The translations under genes and the position numbers were made by a program. A DNA stretch of 64,000 bases, taken from Clostridiaceae bacterium Marseille-Q4149 (lineage in GTDB: Bacteria; Bacillota; Clostridia; Oscillospirales; Oscillospiraceae). Position 1 is the first letter of the stretch. The number at the start of each line of letters is the position of its first letter. Under the pieces are notes generated by a model. That model was given only the letters and a program-made list of their open reading frames with translations. It did no database searches and was not told the DNA's origin. The stretch covers positions 1,240,001 through 1,304,000 of the forward strand of contig CP073691.1 in the NCBI GenBank assembly GCA_018228685.1. The letters are read 5' to 3'. Positions 25,677 through 33,154 of the stretch are shown in pieces.

Positions 25677-26750
25677 TCACGGCATGATGCCGTCAAGCTG
25701 TCTGGCTACCTCCACCTGCTTGTTGGGGTACAGGTGGCTGTACGTGTCCATCGTGGTCTGCACCTTCTCGTGTCCGAGCCGCTCCGCGATCAGCAGCGGA
25801 GAGAAGCCCATCTCCACCAGCAGGCTGGCGTGGCTGTGTCGAATGTCATGCACCCGTATCCGCTTCACGCCCGAAGCCTTGCAGCCATACTCCATTTCGT
25901 GGTATAGAAAGCTCTTGGTGTAGGGAAAGAGCCTGTCGTCCTTTTGCAGCCCGTAGCAATGGGACATATACTCCTGCAAACAGTTGCAAAGGCCGTCGGG
26001 AATGGGGAGGGTACGGTTGCTCTTGGGCGTTTTCGGCGTGGTGATGATGTCTTCTCTGCCGAGACGCTGATAGCTCTTGTTTACCGTCAGGGTCTTCTTC
26101 TCGAAGTCGATGTCCGACGGTGTGAGTGCCAGCAGCTCTCCCTCCCGAATCCCCGTGTAGTACATGGTCATGAATACCGTGTAGCTGGCGGGACGGTCTT
26201 TCATGCTCTCAATAAATGTCTGGAACTCGTCCTTTGTCCAGAACAGCATTTCATCGGCTTTCTTCTTGCCCATGCTTCCCGCTTTGTGGCATGGGTTCTC
26301 TTTCAGTCCATAATACTTGACTGCGTAGTTGAAAATTGCCGTGAGTTGGTTGTTGATGCATTTGAGATAAGTTTGGGAGTAGGGCTTGCCGCTTTCATCG
26401 CGGTAGCAGGTCAGAGAGTTCTGCCACTGGCGCACATGGGTAGGCTTGATCTCGTTCAGCGGGATTTTCTTGAAGAAGGGCGTCACCTTCAGGTCGATCA
26501 GCCATTTCTTGCTGGCAACGGTTGAGGGCTTGAGGCGGTGCTCCATATCCTTGACATACAGAGAGATGAAGTCACCGAAGGTCATGCCGAGGCTGCCCGT
26601 GGATTGGCTGATAAAGTCACGTTCCCATTGCAGGGCTTCCTTCTTGGTGGCAAAGCCACGCTTCTTCTTGTGGATGGTCTTGCCTGTCCAGTCTGTCACG
26701 CGGATCTGGGACATCCAGCGACCGGTGTCGCCGTCTTTTGTTACTGACAT
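25677..26750 (-). CDS. Tyrosine-type integrase (intact)
   Basis: 357 residues. The arm-binding domain is at residues 1-50 (VTKDGDTGRWMSQIRVTDWTGK), the core-binding domain at 60-165 and the catalytic domain after that. Active-site boxes are all present: Arg in YYTGIREGELLALT, HDIRHSHASLL, GHEKVQTTMDTYSHLY with the nucleophilic Tyr. It lies just inside site C and probably recombines the GAGTGGGAAT core at the guaA 3' end. The truncated integrase at 8820 is a relative. Confidence 0.95.
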   Translation of the reverse strand: MSVTKDGDTGRWMSQIRVTDWTGKTIHKKKRGFATKKEALQWERDFISQSTGSLGMTFGDFISLYVKDMEHRLKPSTVASKKWLIDLKVTPFFKKIPLNEIKPTHVRQWQNSLTCYRDESGKPYSQTYLKCINNQLTAIFNYAVKYYGLKENPCHKAGSMGKKKADEMLFWTKDEFQTFIESMKDRPASYTVFMTMYYTGIREGELLALTPSDIDFEKKTLTVNKSYQRLGREDIITTPKTPKSNRTLPIPDGLCNCLQEYMSHCYGLQKDDRLFPYTKSFLYHEMEYGCKASGVKRIRVHDIRHSHASLLVEMGFSPLLIAERLGHEKVQTTMDTYSHLYPNKQVEVARQLDGIMP

Positions 26751-26792
26751 TTTTACCTCCTTCCCTCAAGAATCAGGCTTTGATGGGGTTAT

Positions 26793-27305
26793 TTACTCAT
26801 TACTCTCGTTTTTACCATATTCCTTTTCTAAAAGCTCTGTCCGTCTTGCAATCCGTTCGTCACGGTCAAGTTCTTCCGGCTCTGTGCATCTGACTGCGTT
26901 CGCGGCATAGTATGCAAGCGTCTGCTCCTTCCAGCGCTTATATGCTGCCTGCGTGGAGTTATAGGCGCGAAGCTCGCTGCGTTCGTCCTCCCACTGCTCA
27001 AGGAACAGGCACATATCGGCGTTGAACTCTGCCATGCTCTTGCCGTCAAAGGAAATGGAACATTCCCACTGCTTGCTGCGGGGTGGCTTCTGCACGTCGA
27101 TCTTGAAGTCGATGCCTTCTACCGTTTCCAGCTTAAAGAGAAAGTCCATCACGTCGGAAAGCGTTCTGATCTGCGTTGTACTGGATTCGTAGCCGAGGAT
27201 ATAGGTCGGCGTTGAATCCAACAGGTCGGCAATCTGATTGACAACGGCAATCGACACTTCGATCTCTCCAGTTTCGTACTTCTGTACGGTGCGGAGAGAT
27301 ACCAC
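26793..27305 (-). pseudogene. Element repressor, 5'-truncated
   Basis: The 170-residue frame starts with GTG inside what should be the recognition helix (VSLRTVQKYETGEIEVSIAVVNQIADLLDSTPTYIL). The first half of the helix-turn-helix is absent. Beyond 27305 the sequence changes to the leader of the LytTR gene. The C-terminal half is like that of other element repressors. It is probably nonfunctional as a DNA-binding protein, which could leave the integrase gene unrepressed. Confidence 0.65.
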
Positions 27306-27378
27306 TTACCTAAAAAGCACAGACAAAAAACAGAGCCTGCGCTATAATATACTTGCAGCAGGGAGCGAGGTGATACGA

Positions 27379-27819
27379 GTGAAAGTTGAAATCAAAATGA
27401 CCGAAACTGCCAAGGAGCCGTATGCCGTTATCTTCACGAATGAAATGACGGAAGCCGTGCGCCAAGCCGCAGCCATTCTTGAGGGCGCAGTTTCCAACAA
27501 GGCGATAACCGTAACGGACAACGAAAGGATCTTTGTCCTGCGCCCGGAGGAGCTGTATATGCTTCGGGTAGAAAACGAAAGGGCAGCCGTTTACACCCGA
27601 ACGAAACGCTTTGACAGCGGCAGACGGCTGTATGAATTTGAGGATATGCTCGGAGTTAGCTTTATGCGTATTTCCAAGTCTGTACTTATCAACTTACAAT
27701 ACCTTGAGTGCGTTGAGCCGACTTTGGGCGGGCTTATGATGGTAACTCTGAAAAACGGCTGCAAGGAATGTATCTCACGGAAGTATCTGCCCGCTTTCAA
27801 AAAATATTTAGGATTATAG
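27379..27819 (+). CDS. LytTR-domain transcriptional regulator
   Basis: 146 residues from GTG 27379 after GGGAGCGAGGTG; the family normally begins MKVEIK, which fits this start. The C-terminal LytTR DNA-binding domain spans about residues 45-145 (ERIFVLRPEELYMLRVENE, FMRISKSVLINLQYLECVEP, ISRKYLPAFKKYL). It pairs with the DUF3021 gene 13 bases downstream, a common Firmicute regulator/membrane-protein pair. The membrane partner usually restrains the regulator. A TATAAT lies about 30 bases upstream of the start; no clear -35 box. Confidence 0.88.
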   Translation: MKVEIKMTETAKEPYAVIFTNEMTEAVRQAAAILEGAVSNKAITVTDNERIFVLRPEELYMLRVENERAAVYTRTKRFDSGRRLYEFEDMLGVSFMRISKSVLINLQYLECVEPTLGGLMMVTLKNGCKECISRKYLPAFKKYLGL

Positions 27820-27832
27820 GGAGGTGTTCCGC

Positions 27833-28267
27833 ATGAAAAAGCTGCTGAAACAGATTTATTCGGGAATCGGCATGGGGTGCTTCACTTTTGTCGCAGCTCT
27901 GTTTATCGGACCTGTTTTTGCGGGAGGGGTAGACCGCTTCTTTGCAGGGTACACGGGAGGAGATTTACAGCGGTTTGCAATCTGCTGCATCGTCATATCG
28001 CTCGGTTTTTATGTCCCTGCGCTGATTTACTACAACGAAAAACTTGCCCCCTGGCTCAAAACCTTGATCCACACGCTGATTGGTATGCCTGTCTTTCTTC
28101 TGACCGCATATTTGGCAGGGTGGATGGAAAACAGCTCCGGCGTTCTTAGGTTTTTCCTGATTGCAGTAGGAACCGCAGCCCTTTGGTGGCTTTGTGCTTT
28201 CCTTGGACTTAGAGCGCAGGCGAAGAAGATGAATCAGAAAATAAAAGAGAAGCAGAAAAAGGAATGA
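27833..28267 (+). CDS. DUF3021 membrane protein
   Basis: 144 residues from ATG 27833 after GGGAGGTG. Four hydrophobic helices (about 12-35, 45-68, 78-100, 107-128) and a basic C-terminal tail (AKKMNQKIKEKQKKE). This matches DUF3021, encoded next to LytTR regulators in Firmicutes. Presumed partner or anti-regulator of the upstream LytTR protein. Confidence 0.82.
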   Translation: MKKLLKQIYSGIGMGCFTFVAALFIGPVFAGGVDRFFAGYTGGDLQRFAICCIVISLGFYVPALIYYNEKLAPWLKTLIHTLIGMPVFLLTAYLAGWMENSSGVLRFFLIAVGTAALWWLCAFLGLRAQAKKMNQKIKEKQKKE

Positions 28268-28291
28268 CCGCTATTACCGCCCATAGCCGCC

Positions 28292-28326
28292 AAAAGCGCA
28301 GCCGACGAAAATCGGTTGCGCTTTTT
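28292..28326 (+). terminator. Terminator after LytTR-DUF3021
   Basis: AAAAGCGCAGCCGA/TCGGTTGCGCTTTTT stem-loop 24 bases after the DUF3021 stop codon. Confidence 0.75.
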
Positions 28327-28431
28327 CGCTTGAACACGCCCCATACAGCGAGGAACGCCGCAGGGCGGCAAGCGAGGCAGCGAAAAAGTGCGGCGTTCAT
28401 GGAAAAGACGCCGGACGGTAAGATAATTGCG

Positions 28432-28478
28432 GTTGACAAGTTTACTTGGCAACGATATAATAATGACAAGAAAACTTG
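28432..28478 (+). promoter_or_regulatory. Promoter with two operator-like palindromes
   Basis: TTGACA (28433-28438), 17 bases, TATAAT (28456-28461). CAAGTTTACTTG (28437-28448) lies in the spacer and CAAGAAAACTTG (28467-28478) near the start site, 30 bases apart. The larger GTTGACAAG...CTTGGCAAC symmetry covers the -35 box. The XRE protein encoded by this operon is the natural candidate to bind. Confidence 0.7.
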
Positions 28479-28498
28479 GAAAGGGGCGATTCTGTTCA

Positions 28499-28828
28499 AT
28501 GAATAAAGAGAAGATTTTAGAAAGCAGCCGCAGAGAAAACAAAAATAGAGATTTAGCAGAAATGGAAGTGACCGCGCAGGCAGGAAACATTGCCGGTCGT
28601 GTCGGTGCTACGATCTGCGTTGTTCTCACTCTTATCTTTCGTATCTTCACAAAAACGTACTTTCTAAGTCCGTGGGTTGTTTATTTCAGCATCCTTACCA
28701 CCCACACTCTTGTAAAGTATGCAAGTCTAAAGAGAAAAACCGACTTGATCCCTGGCATTCTCTATTTAGCGATGTGCCTCACATTTCTTGCCTTTTTTGT
28801 CCTGCGGCTTGTGGAGGTCAAGGAATGA
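28499..28828 (+). CDS. DUF6442 family small membrane protein
   Basis: 109 residues from ATG 28499. The cytosolic N-terminus KEKILESSRRENKNRDLAEMEV is followed by three hydrophobic segments. This fits DUF6442, usually encoded with a small XRE regulator. The stop overlaps the XRE start codon (ATGA). Function unknown. Confidence 0.72.
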   Translation: MNKEKILESSRRENKNRDLAEMEVTAQAGNIAGRVGATICVVLTLIFRIFTKTYFLSPWVVYFSILTTHTLVKYASLKRKTDLIPGILYLAMCLTFLAFFVLRLVEVKE

Positions 28829-29031
28829 ATGACGAGCTGAAATTGAAAAACAACCTCAAGGAAGCACGCGCAGAGAAAAAGCTATCCCAAACACAACTGG
28901 CGGAAATGATTGGTGTATCGAGAAACACAATCAGTTCCATTGAAACGGGGCAATTCAATCCGACCGCAAAGCTGGCATTGATCCTTTGCATTGCTCTGGA
29001 CAAGAAATTTGAAGAACTGTTTTACTTTTAA
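28825..29031 (+). CDS. Small XRE-family regulator
   Basis: 68 residues, almost entirely a helix-turn-helix (LKEARAEKKLSQTQLAEMIGVSRNTISSIETGQFNPTAKLALILCIALDKKFEELF). This is the YozG-type stand-alone XRE protein. It is translationally coupled to the membrane protein before it. Probably represses its own operon through the CAAGxxxxCTTG sites. Confidence 0.9.
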   Translation: MNDELKLKNNLKEARAEKKLSQTQLAEMIGVSRNTISSIETGQFNPTAKLALILCIALDKKFEELFYF

Positions 29032-29042
29032 GGAGGAAGCAA

Positions 29043-29345
29043 ATGGATAATATCGCTCTGTTGATCTTAGGCGTGTTCATCTCTTTCCTTGGAATCGTGA
29101 ACATAATGGGAAATATTAGCACAATACATTCCTACAACCGAAGAAGGGTCAAGGAAGAGGATGTACCGAAGTACGGGAGAGCCGTCGGTACAGGTACACT
29201 TATCATCGGTGTATCTTTGATAGTGGCATTTGTCACAGCTTTCTGGAGTGAAAAGGCAATGTCTTTCATTGTTATTCCGGCGCTCGTCATCGGCTTGGGC
29301 TTTATCTTGTATGCACAGTTCAAGTACAATAAGGGAATCTTTTAA
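29043..29345 (+). CDS. Small two- to three-helix membrane protein
   Basis: 100 residues following AAGGAGG. Hydrophobic helices at about 5-25, 50-70 and 75-93, with a conserved-looking polar link STIHSYNRRRVKEEDVPKYGR. I do not recognise a named family with certainty. It ends the DUF6442-XRE operon. Confidence 0.65.
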   Translation: MDNIALLILGVFISFLGIVNIMGNISTIHSYNRRRVKEEDVPKYGRAVGTGTLIIGVSLIVAFVTAFWSEKAMSFIVIPALVIGLGFILYAQFKYNKGIF

Positions 29346-29383
29346 GAGTAATTTTGCAAAGTAATTCAACAAACTTGAATCTG

Positions 29384-29420
29384 ACGGGCAGGCACAGTCT
29401 GTGCTTGCCCGCCTTGTTTG
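29384..29420 (+). terminator. Terminator
   Basis: CGGGCAGGCACAG/TGTGCTTGCCCG stem with a two-base loop and the tail CCTTGTTT, after the membrane-protein gene. Confidence 0.6.
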
Positions 29421-29511
29421 CCAAACAGCGAAACGGGCGGCGGCAGTCAATGGCGCGAAGCGTTCATCTTGACCATTGACAGACGCAACCCGTTGCGCTA
29501 TATTCTTCCCG

Positions 29512-29760
29512 TCAGCTATCGAGGGGGGCGTAATCTGTCACGGCGTTCAGGTAGGCTTCGGGATCGCCGTTCAGAACCAAGTCTGCATAAGCAAGCGGGT
29601 CGTTGTAGATCAGATAATCCAGCTCTGACCGCTGGAAGCGGTTATCGGCAACTTCGTTTTCAACGGCGGTGCAGTCAATGGAAATCTGGCTTCCATCGTC
29701 AAAAACCAATTCCACGTAGGCTGTGTCTATGTTGAATTGACAGGATATAAGTTTGCTCAT
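29512..29760 (-). CDS. DUF6061 family protein
   Basis: 82 residues from ATG 29760, seven bases after GGAGGT. It contains NIDTAYVELVFDDGSQISIDCTAVENEVADN and RSELDYLIYNDPLAYADLVLNGDPEAYL, characteristic of DUF6061, a small protein common in gut mobile elements. An upstream in-frame stretch has no better ribosome site. Function unknown. Confidence 0.72.
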   Translation of the reverse strand: MSKLISCQFNIDTAYVELVFDDGSQISIDCTAVENEVADNRFQRSELDYLIYNDPLAYADLVLNGDPEAYLNAVTDYAPLDS

Positions 29761-30017
29761 GGTCATACCTCCAAGATGTTTTTTGAGGTGAATCAGGCGG
29801 TCAATTTCCGGGTGATTATTGGCGGGAATCATATCAAAACCTGTCGCAAATCATTCAAAATAAGTCGTTGCGAACGGTTAGTACGTATAAAATAGCTGGC
29901 TACAAAACGGCTACAAAATTCGTAAGGAACCTATGTACAGCCCGAAATACGTGGATTATTTGGACAAAAAGCGTATCGAGAGTGCATTTTATAACCCTAA
30001 ATCAAAGCCTAAGACTT
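29761..30017. other. Right end of segment 3, non-coding
   Basis: Contains the arm-type repeats TGGCTACAAAA and CGGCTACAAAA (29897-29918), matching those at 25631-25673, then about 100 bases up to site D. A 28-codon ATG frame (29932-30018) reads MYSPKYVDYLDKK and ends exactly at the core, probably meaningless or a remnant. Confidence 0.5.
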
Positions 30018-30030
30018 GAGTGGGAATAAA
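30018..30030 (+). other. Attachment site D (attR)
   Basis: GAGTGGGAATAAA, with AATACC starting 36 bases downstream (30054), the same offset as in sites A and B. Read in the guaA frame it gives E-W-E-stop (TAA), so it probably preserves the original end of guaA and its downstream DNA. Confidence 0.72.
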
Positions 30031-30108
30031 TTCATAGCTTAAAAAAAGCCCGTAATACCATGGCTTAATAGTGACAAGTAGCTATTTTGTCCTGCGGTTG
30101 GGGCAGAG

Positions 30109-30140
30109 AACGGTGTGACCGTAAAGGTCACGCCGTTTTT
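30109..30140 (+). terminator. Hairpin terminator
   Basis: AACGGTGTGACC/GGTCACGCCGTTTTT stem-loop with T-run on the forward strand. Confidence 0.6.
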
Positions 30141-30377
30141 CTGCGTTCAAGGGTAGATTCTGCCAGCGTTGCTTCATTTTCGAGCTTTAACCGTTCCTGC
30201 TCCGCTTCATAATCAGCAGTCATCTTCTTGTACTTTTCTTTGCTGATTTCACCGAGGACGTAGTCCTCATAGAGCCGGGACATGACCACATCGAGAGTGG
30301 CAAGGGCCTGCTCCATGCGCTTCTGATCTTCCCGGACGTCCTGTTCCTGATCGGTGCGGCGGTAATGCAGCCACTCC
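30128..30377 (-). pseudogene. Large serine recombinase, C-terminal fragment
   Basis: Reading contains RMEQALATLDVVMSRLYEDYVLGEISKEKYKKMTADYEAEQERL, the helical DUF4368-type tail of large serine recombinases. The catalytic and zinc domains are absent. The coding sequence breaks exactly where homology to the lipoprotein gene begins on the other strand (about 30378), so the recombinase gene was cut or inserted there. Nonfunctional. Confidence 0.7.
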
Positions 30378-30608
30378 TCGGACTTTGAGCAATGCACGCT
30401 CTGGGTGCTGGACCGGGACTATAACCTGCTGGGAAAGGCCCCTCAGGAAAAAATCGGTACATGGTTCCCCCAGCCGTATGCCATCACGGCAAACAGCATC
30501 TACTTCTGGCTCAACGGAAAGATCACCCACTATATTGACACCAGCGATCTGTCCAATTTGGAGCTCCTTCCGATGCCGGACACCAGCAATGCCAGAGTCC
30601 ACGGCTAA
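30378..30608 (+). pseudogene. Lipoprotein-family gene remnant (3' end only)
   Basis: About 77 codons almost identical to the 3' end of the gene at 33155-34303 (starting at DFEQCTLWVLDRDY and ending AMPDTSNAR-type PMPDTSNARVHG). The 5' four-fifths is missing, replaced by the serine recombinase fragment. It is the first, broken member of the tandem lipoprotein family. Confidence 0.85.
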
Positions 30609-30615
30609 CTCATAG

Positions 30616-30656
30616 TTGACACCGGATAAATCCTTCTGCTATAATGGGTTTATCCG
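30616..30656 (+). promoter_or_regulatory. Promoter/operator repeat upstream of lipoprotein 1
   Basis: TTGACA (30616-30621), 18 bases, TATAAT (30640-30645). CGGATAAA (30623-30630) and TTTATCCG (30649-30656) form an inverted repeat that brackets the -10 box. Nearly the same block recurs at 31829 and 34311. Confidence 0.7.
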
Positions 30657-30687
30657 GTATCGCCCGCCGCAGAAAGGAGATCTTCTT

Positions 30688-31821
30688 ATGAAACGACGCC
30701 TTCTCCTCCCCTTAATGCTTCTCGCCCTTGCCCTCACCGCCTGCGCCGCCGAACCCGCCGCCCCCACCGCCGCAGACTTTGAGGTCCAGCCAGGGGAATA
30801 CCGGTATCAGGACAGAGACGGATTTTTCGTGGAGACGGAAAAGGGAAATTACCGCCTGGAGCCCCTGCTGGATTTCCTGGTCCGCTTTGCTGAGCCAGGC
30901 AGTCATGATTTTTATGTCTTGTGCAATAAGCCGGACTGCGGACATGGCAATGCCAATTGCAATGCATACGCGGGATTTGCCCTGGGCTATTTCAATCAGC
31001 ATCTGTATGGGGTGCAGGACAACGGCACTGACTTTGTCCTGGTACGTATGAATATGGACGGGACGGGCCACACAGAAATTGCCCGACTCCCGGAGCAAAA
31101 CGCCCTGGACGGGCGTAAGCAGCTGGGCGGCAGCTACTTCTTCGACAACGGCTATCTCATTTATCTGGCTATGCCCATCTCCTCGGGCGATCCCGATTAT
31201 GCCATGGCCATTTATAAGATTCAGCTGGAGACCGGGGAAATCACCCGACTATTTCAGGAGGACATTCCGGTGCATACGGATTGGCCGTCTGTCGGGGTGT
31301 CTATCAGCAACGGATACCTGTATTTTCCGATGTTCAACGGCAAGACCGGCAGTGTCACCTATGCGGAAGGCAATTTGGAAACCGGGCGCATCGAGCATAT
31401 TTTTGAAGATTGGAACCAATCGAACAGTCCGATGGTGAACTTTGACAATGTACTATACTACCACCGCGTCGGCGTGGGCCTGTGCGAATATGACAAGGCC
31501 ACCGGCACGGAGACGGTAAAGGTCCCCACAGATTGCAGCCTGGCCCTGCCGCAGTACACCAAAGATTATATCATTGTTCGCACGTCGGACGATGACGCGG
31601 ATACACACCGCACCATCTACGCATATGACCGGAATTATCATCTGTTGGGGCAGATGGAGTTGGAGCCCTACGGAGTCAAGTTTCCGTCACTTCAGTATAT
31701 TACTGCAAATGCCATCTACTTCACCTCAGGCGGCAAGCTGATTTCCTACATCGACCCCCATCACCTGGACCGTCTGGAGCTGATCCAGCTGGTGGACCCC
31801 ACGGCAAGGAGCCACGGCTAA
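30688..31821 (+). CDS. Secreted lipoprotein, tandem family member 1
   Basis: 377 residues from ATG 30688 after AAAGGAGA. A lipoprotein signal peptide ends LALTAC with the lipidated cysteine at about residue 18. The mature part begins PTAADFEVQPGEYRYQDRD and has the cysteine/histidine cluster LCNKPDCGHGNANCNAY (about 93-109). Repeating blade-like units (LYGVQDNG, GGSYFFDNGYLIYLAM, ISNGYLYFPM, LCEYDKATGTE) suggest a beta-propeller. Anchored outside the membrane. No function known to me; it precedes an ABC transporter in the same array. Confidence 0.75.
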   Translation: MKRRLLLPLMLLALALTACAAEPAAPTAADFEVQPGEYRYQDRDGFFVETEKGNYRLEPLLDFLVRFAEPGSHDFYVLCNKPDCGHGNANCNAYAGFALGYFNQHLYGVQDNGTDFVLVRMNMDGTGHTEIARLPEQNALDGRKQLGGSYFFDNGYLIYLAMPISSGDPDYAMAIYKIQLETGEITRLFQEDIPVHTDWPSVGVSISNGYLYFPMFNGKTGSVTYAEGNLETGRIEHIFEDWNQSNSPMVNFDNVLYYHRVGVGLCEYDKATGTETVKVPTDCSLALPQYTKDYIIVRTSDDDADTHRTIYAYDRNYHLLGQMELEPYGVKFPSLQYITANAIYFTSGGKLISYIDPHHLDRLELIQLVDPTARSHG

Positions 31822-31828
31822 CTCGCAG

Positions 31829-31869
31829 TTGACACCGGATAAATCCATCTGCTATAATGGGTTTATCCG
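31829..31869 (+). promoter_or_regulatory. Promoter/operator repeat upstream of lipoprotein 2
   Basis: TTGACA (31829-31834), 18 bases, TATAAT (31853-31858), with CGGATAAA and TTTATCCG (31862-31869) flanking the -10 box. Copy of the block at 30616. Confidence 0.7.
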
Positions 31870-31900
31870 ATATCGCCTGCCACAGAAAGGAGTTCTTCTG

Positions 31901-33037
31901 ATGAAACGACGCCTTCTCCCCTCGCTGTTTCTCGCCCTGGCCCTCGCCCTCACCGCCTGCGCCTCCAAACCCGCCGCACCCACTGCCGCAGACTTTGAGG
32001 TCCAGCCGGGAGCATACCGGTATCAGGACATAGACGTCTTTTTCATAGAGACTGAAAAAGGGAATTACTGTATGAATCCCCTGCGGGATTACCTGATCCG
32101 CTTTGCTGAGCCGGGCAGTCATGATTTCCACATCCTATGCAATAAGCCTGAATGCAAGCATGAGGACACCAATTGCAATGCGTACATGGACATTGCTCTT
32201 GGGTACTACAACGGTCACTTGTATGGGGTACAGGATAATAATCAGGAGTTCACCTTGATTCAAATGGATATGGATGCCACCAATCACCGGGAGATTGTTG
32301 ACCTGCCCAAGCAGTTTGAGCCCAATGGGACCAGTCATTTAGGCGGCAGTTACTTCTTTGATAACGGCTTCTTGATCTACGTGGCCATGCCGCCGCAGGC
32401 CGACCCGGACTATGCGCTGCCGGTTTACAAGATCCAGCTGGAAACCGGAGCGACCGCCCAGCTGTTTCAGGAGGATATCCCGCTTCACACAGAGTGGCCA
32501 TCGGAGGATGTTTCTGTCAGCAACGGGTACCTCTACTTTCCCCTGCCCCAGGCAAACGCCGAAAAGCGCGCCTATGCAGAGGGCAATTTGGAAACCGGGC
32601 GCATCGAGCGGGTATTTGAGGACTGGGATGAGATGAGCAGTCAGATCGTGAATCTGGATGGAGTGCTGCACTATTTTCGCGCCGGTGTAGGACTCTGTGA
32701 ATACGACAAAGCCACCAATCAGGAGTCCGTAAAATTCCCCATGGATGTCTACTGCGCAGAGGTAAGCTACACCAAGGACTATATCTTCATGCGCACCTCG
32801 GACTCCAAGGAATTCACGCAGCGCACCCTTTGGGCCCTGGACCGGGATTACCAGCTTCTGGGGAAGGTTGAGCAAGAACGGATAGGGCTATACTTTCCCT
32901 TCCTGGAATACACCACCGCCAATGCCATTTACTTCTCCGCCGACGGCGGGACCATCACCCACTACATCGACCCCCATCACCTGGACCGTCTGGAGCTGAT
33001 CCAGCTGGTGGACCCCACGGCAAGGAGCCACGGATAA
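31901..33037 (+). CDS. Secreted lipoprotein, tandem family member 2
   Basis: 378 residues. Lipobox LALTAC, then SKPAAPTAADFEVQPGAYRY. The metal-like cluster reads LCNKPECKHEDTNCNAY. The gene is near-identical to member 4 (34383-35519) with only scattered substitutions, and the 3' end encoding YIDPHHLDRLELIQLVDPT is shared with members 1 and 4. This shows recent duplication or gene conversion. Predicted extracellular beta-propeller-like protein of unknown role. Confidence 0.75.
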   Translation: MKRRLLPSLFLALALALTACASKPAAPTAADFEVQPGAYRYQDIDVFFIETEKGNYCMNPLRDYLIRFAEPGSHDFHILCNKPECKHEDTNCNAYMDIALGYYNGHLYGVQDNNQEFTLIQMDMDATNHREIVDLPKQFEPNGTSHLGGSYFFDNGFLIYVAMPPQADPDYALPVYKIQLETGATAQLFQEDIPLHTEWPSEDVSVSNGYLYFPLPQANAEKRAYAEGNLETGRIERVFEDWDEMSSQIVNLDGVLHYFRAGVGLCEYDKATNQESVKFPMDVYCAEVSYTKDYIFMRTSDSKEFTQRTLWALDRDYQLLGKVEQERIGLYFPFLEYTTANAIYFSADGGTITHYIDPHHLDRLELIQLVDPTARSHG

Positions 33038-33154
33038 TTCCGGGCCGTGCGCATACAGGCATTTCCCGCGGACAGAAGTCGCCGCTATAAGGAGAGATGC
33101 CATGGTCCACTGCCTGCACCCACAAACACACCGTGAAAAGACCGGAGGTCAAAC

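Noticed and set aside
30623..30656. CGGATAAA...TTTATCCG as a transcription attenuator
   Set aside because: It straddles the -10 box, so most of it lies upstream of the start site; an operator is more likely.
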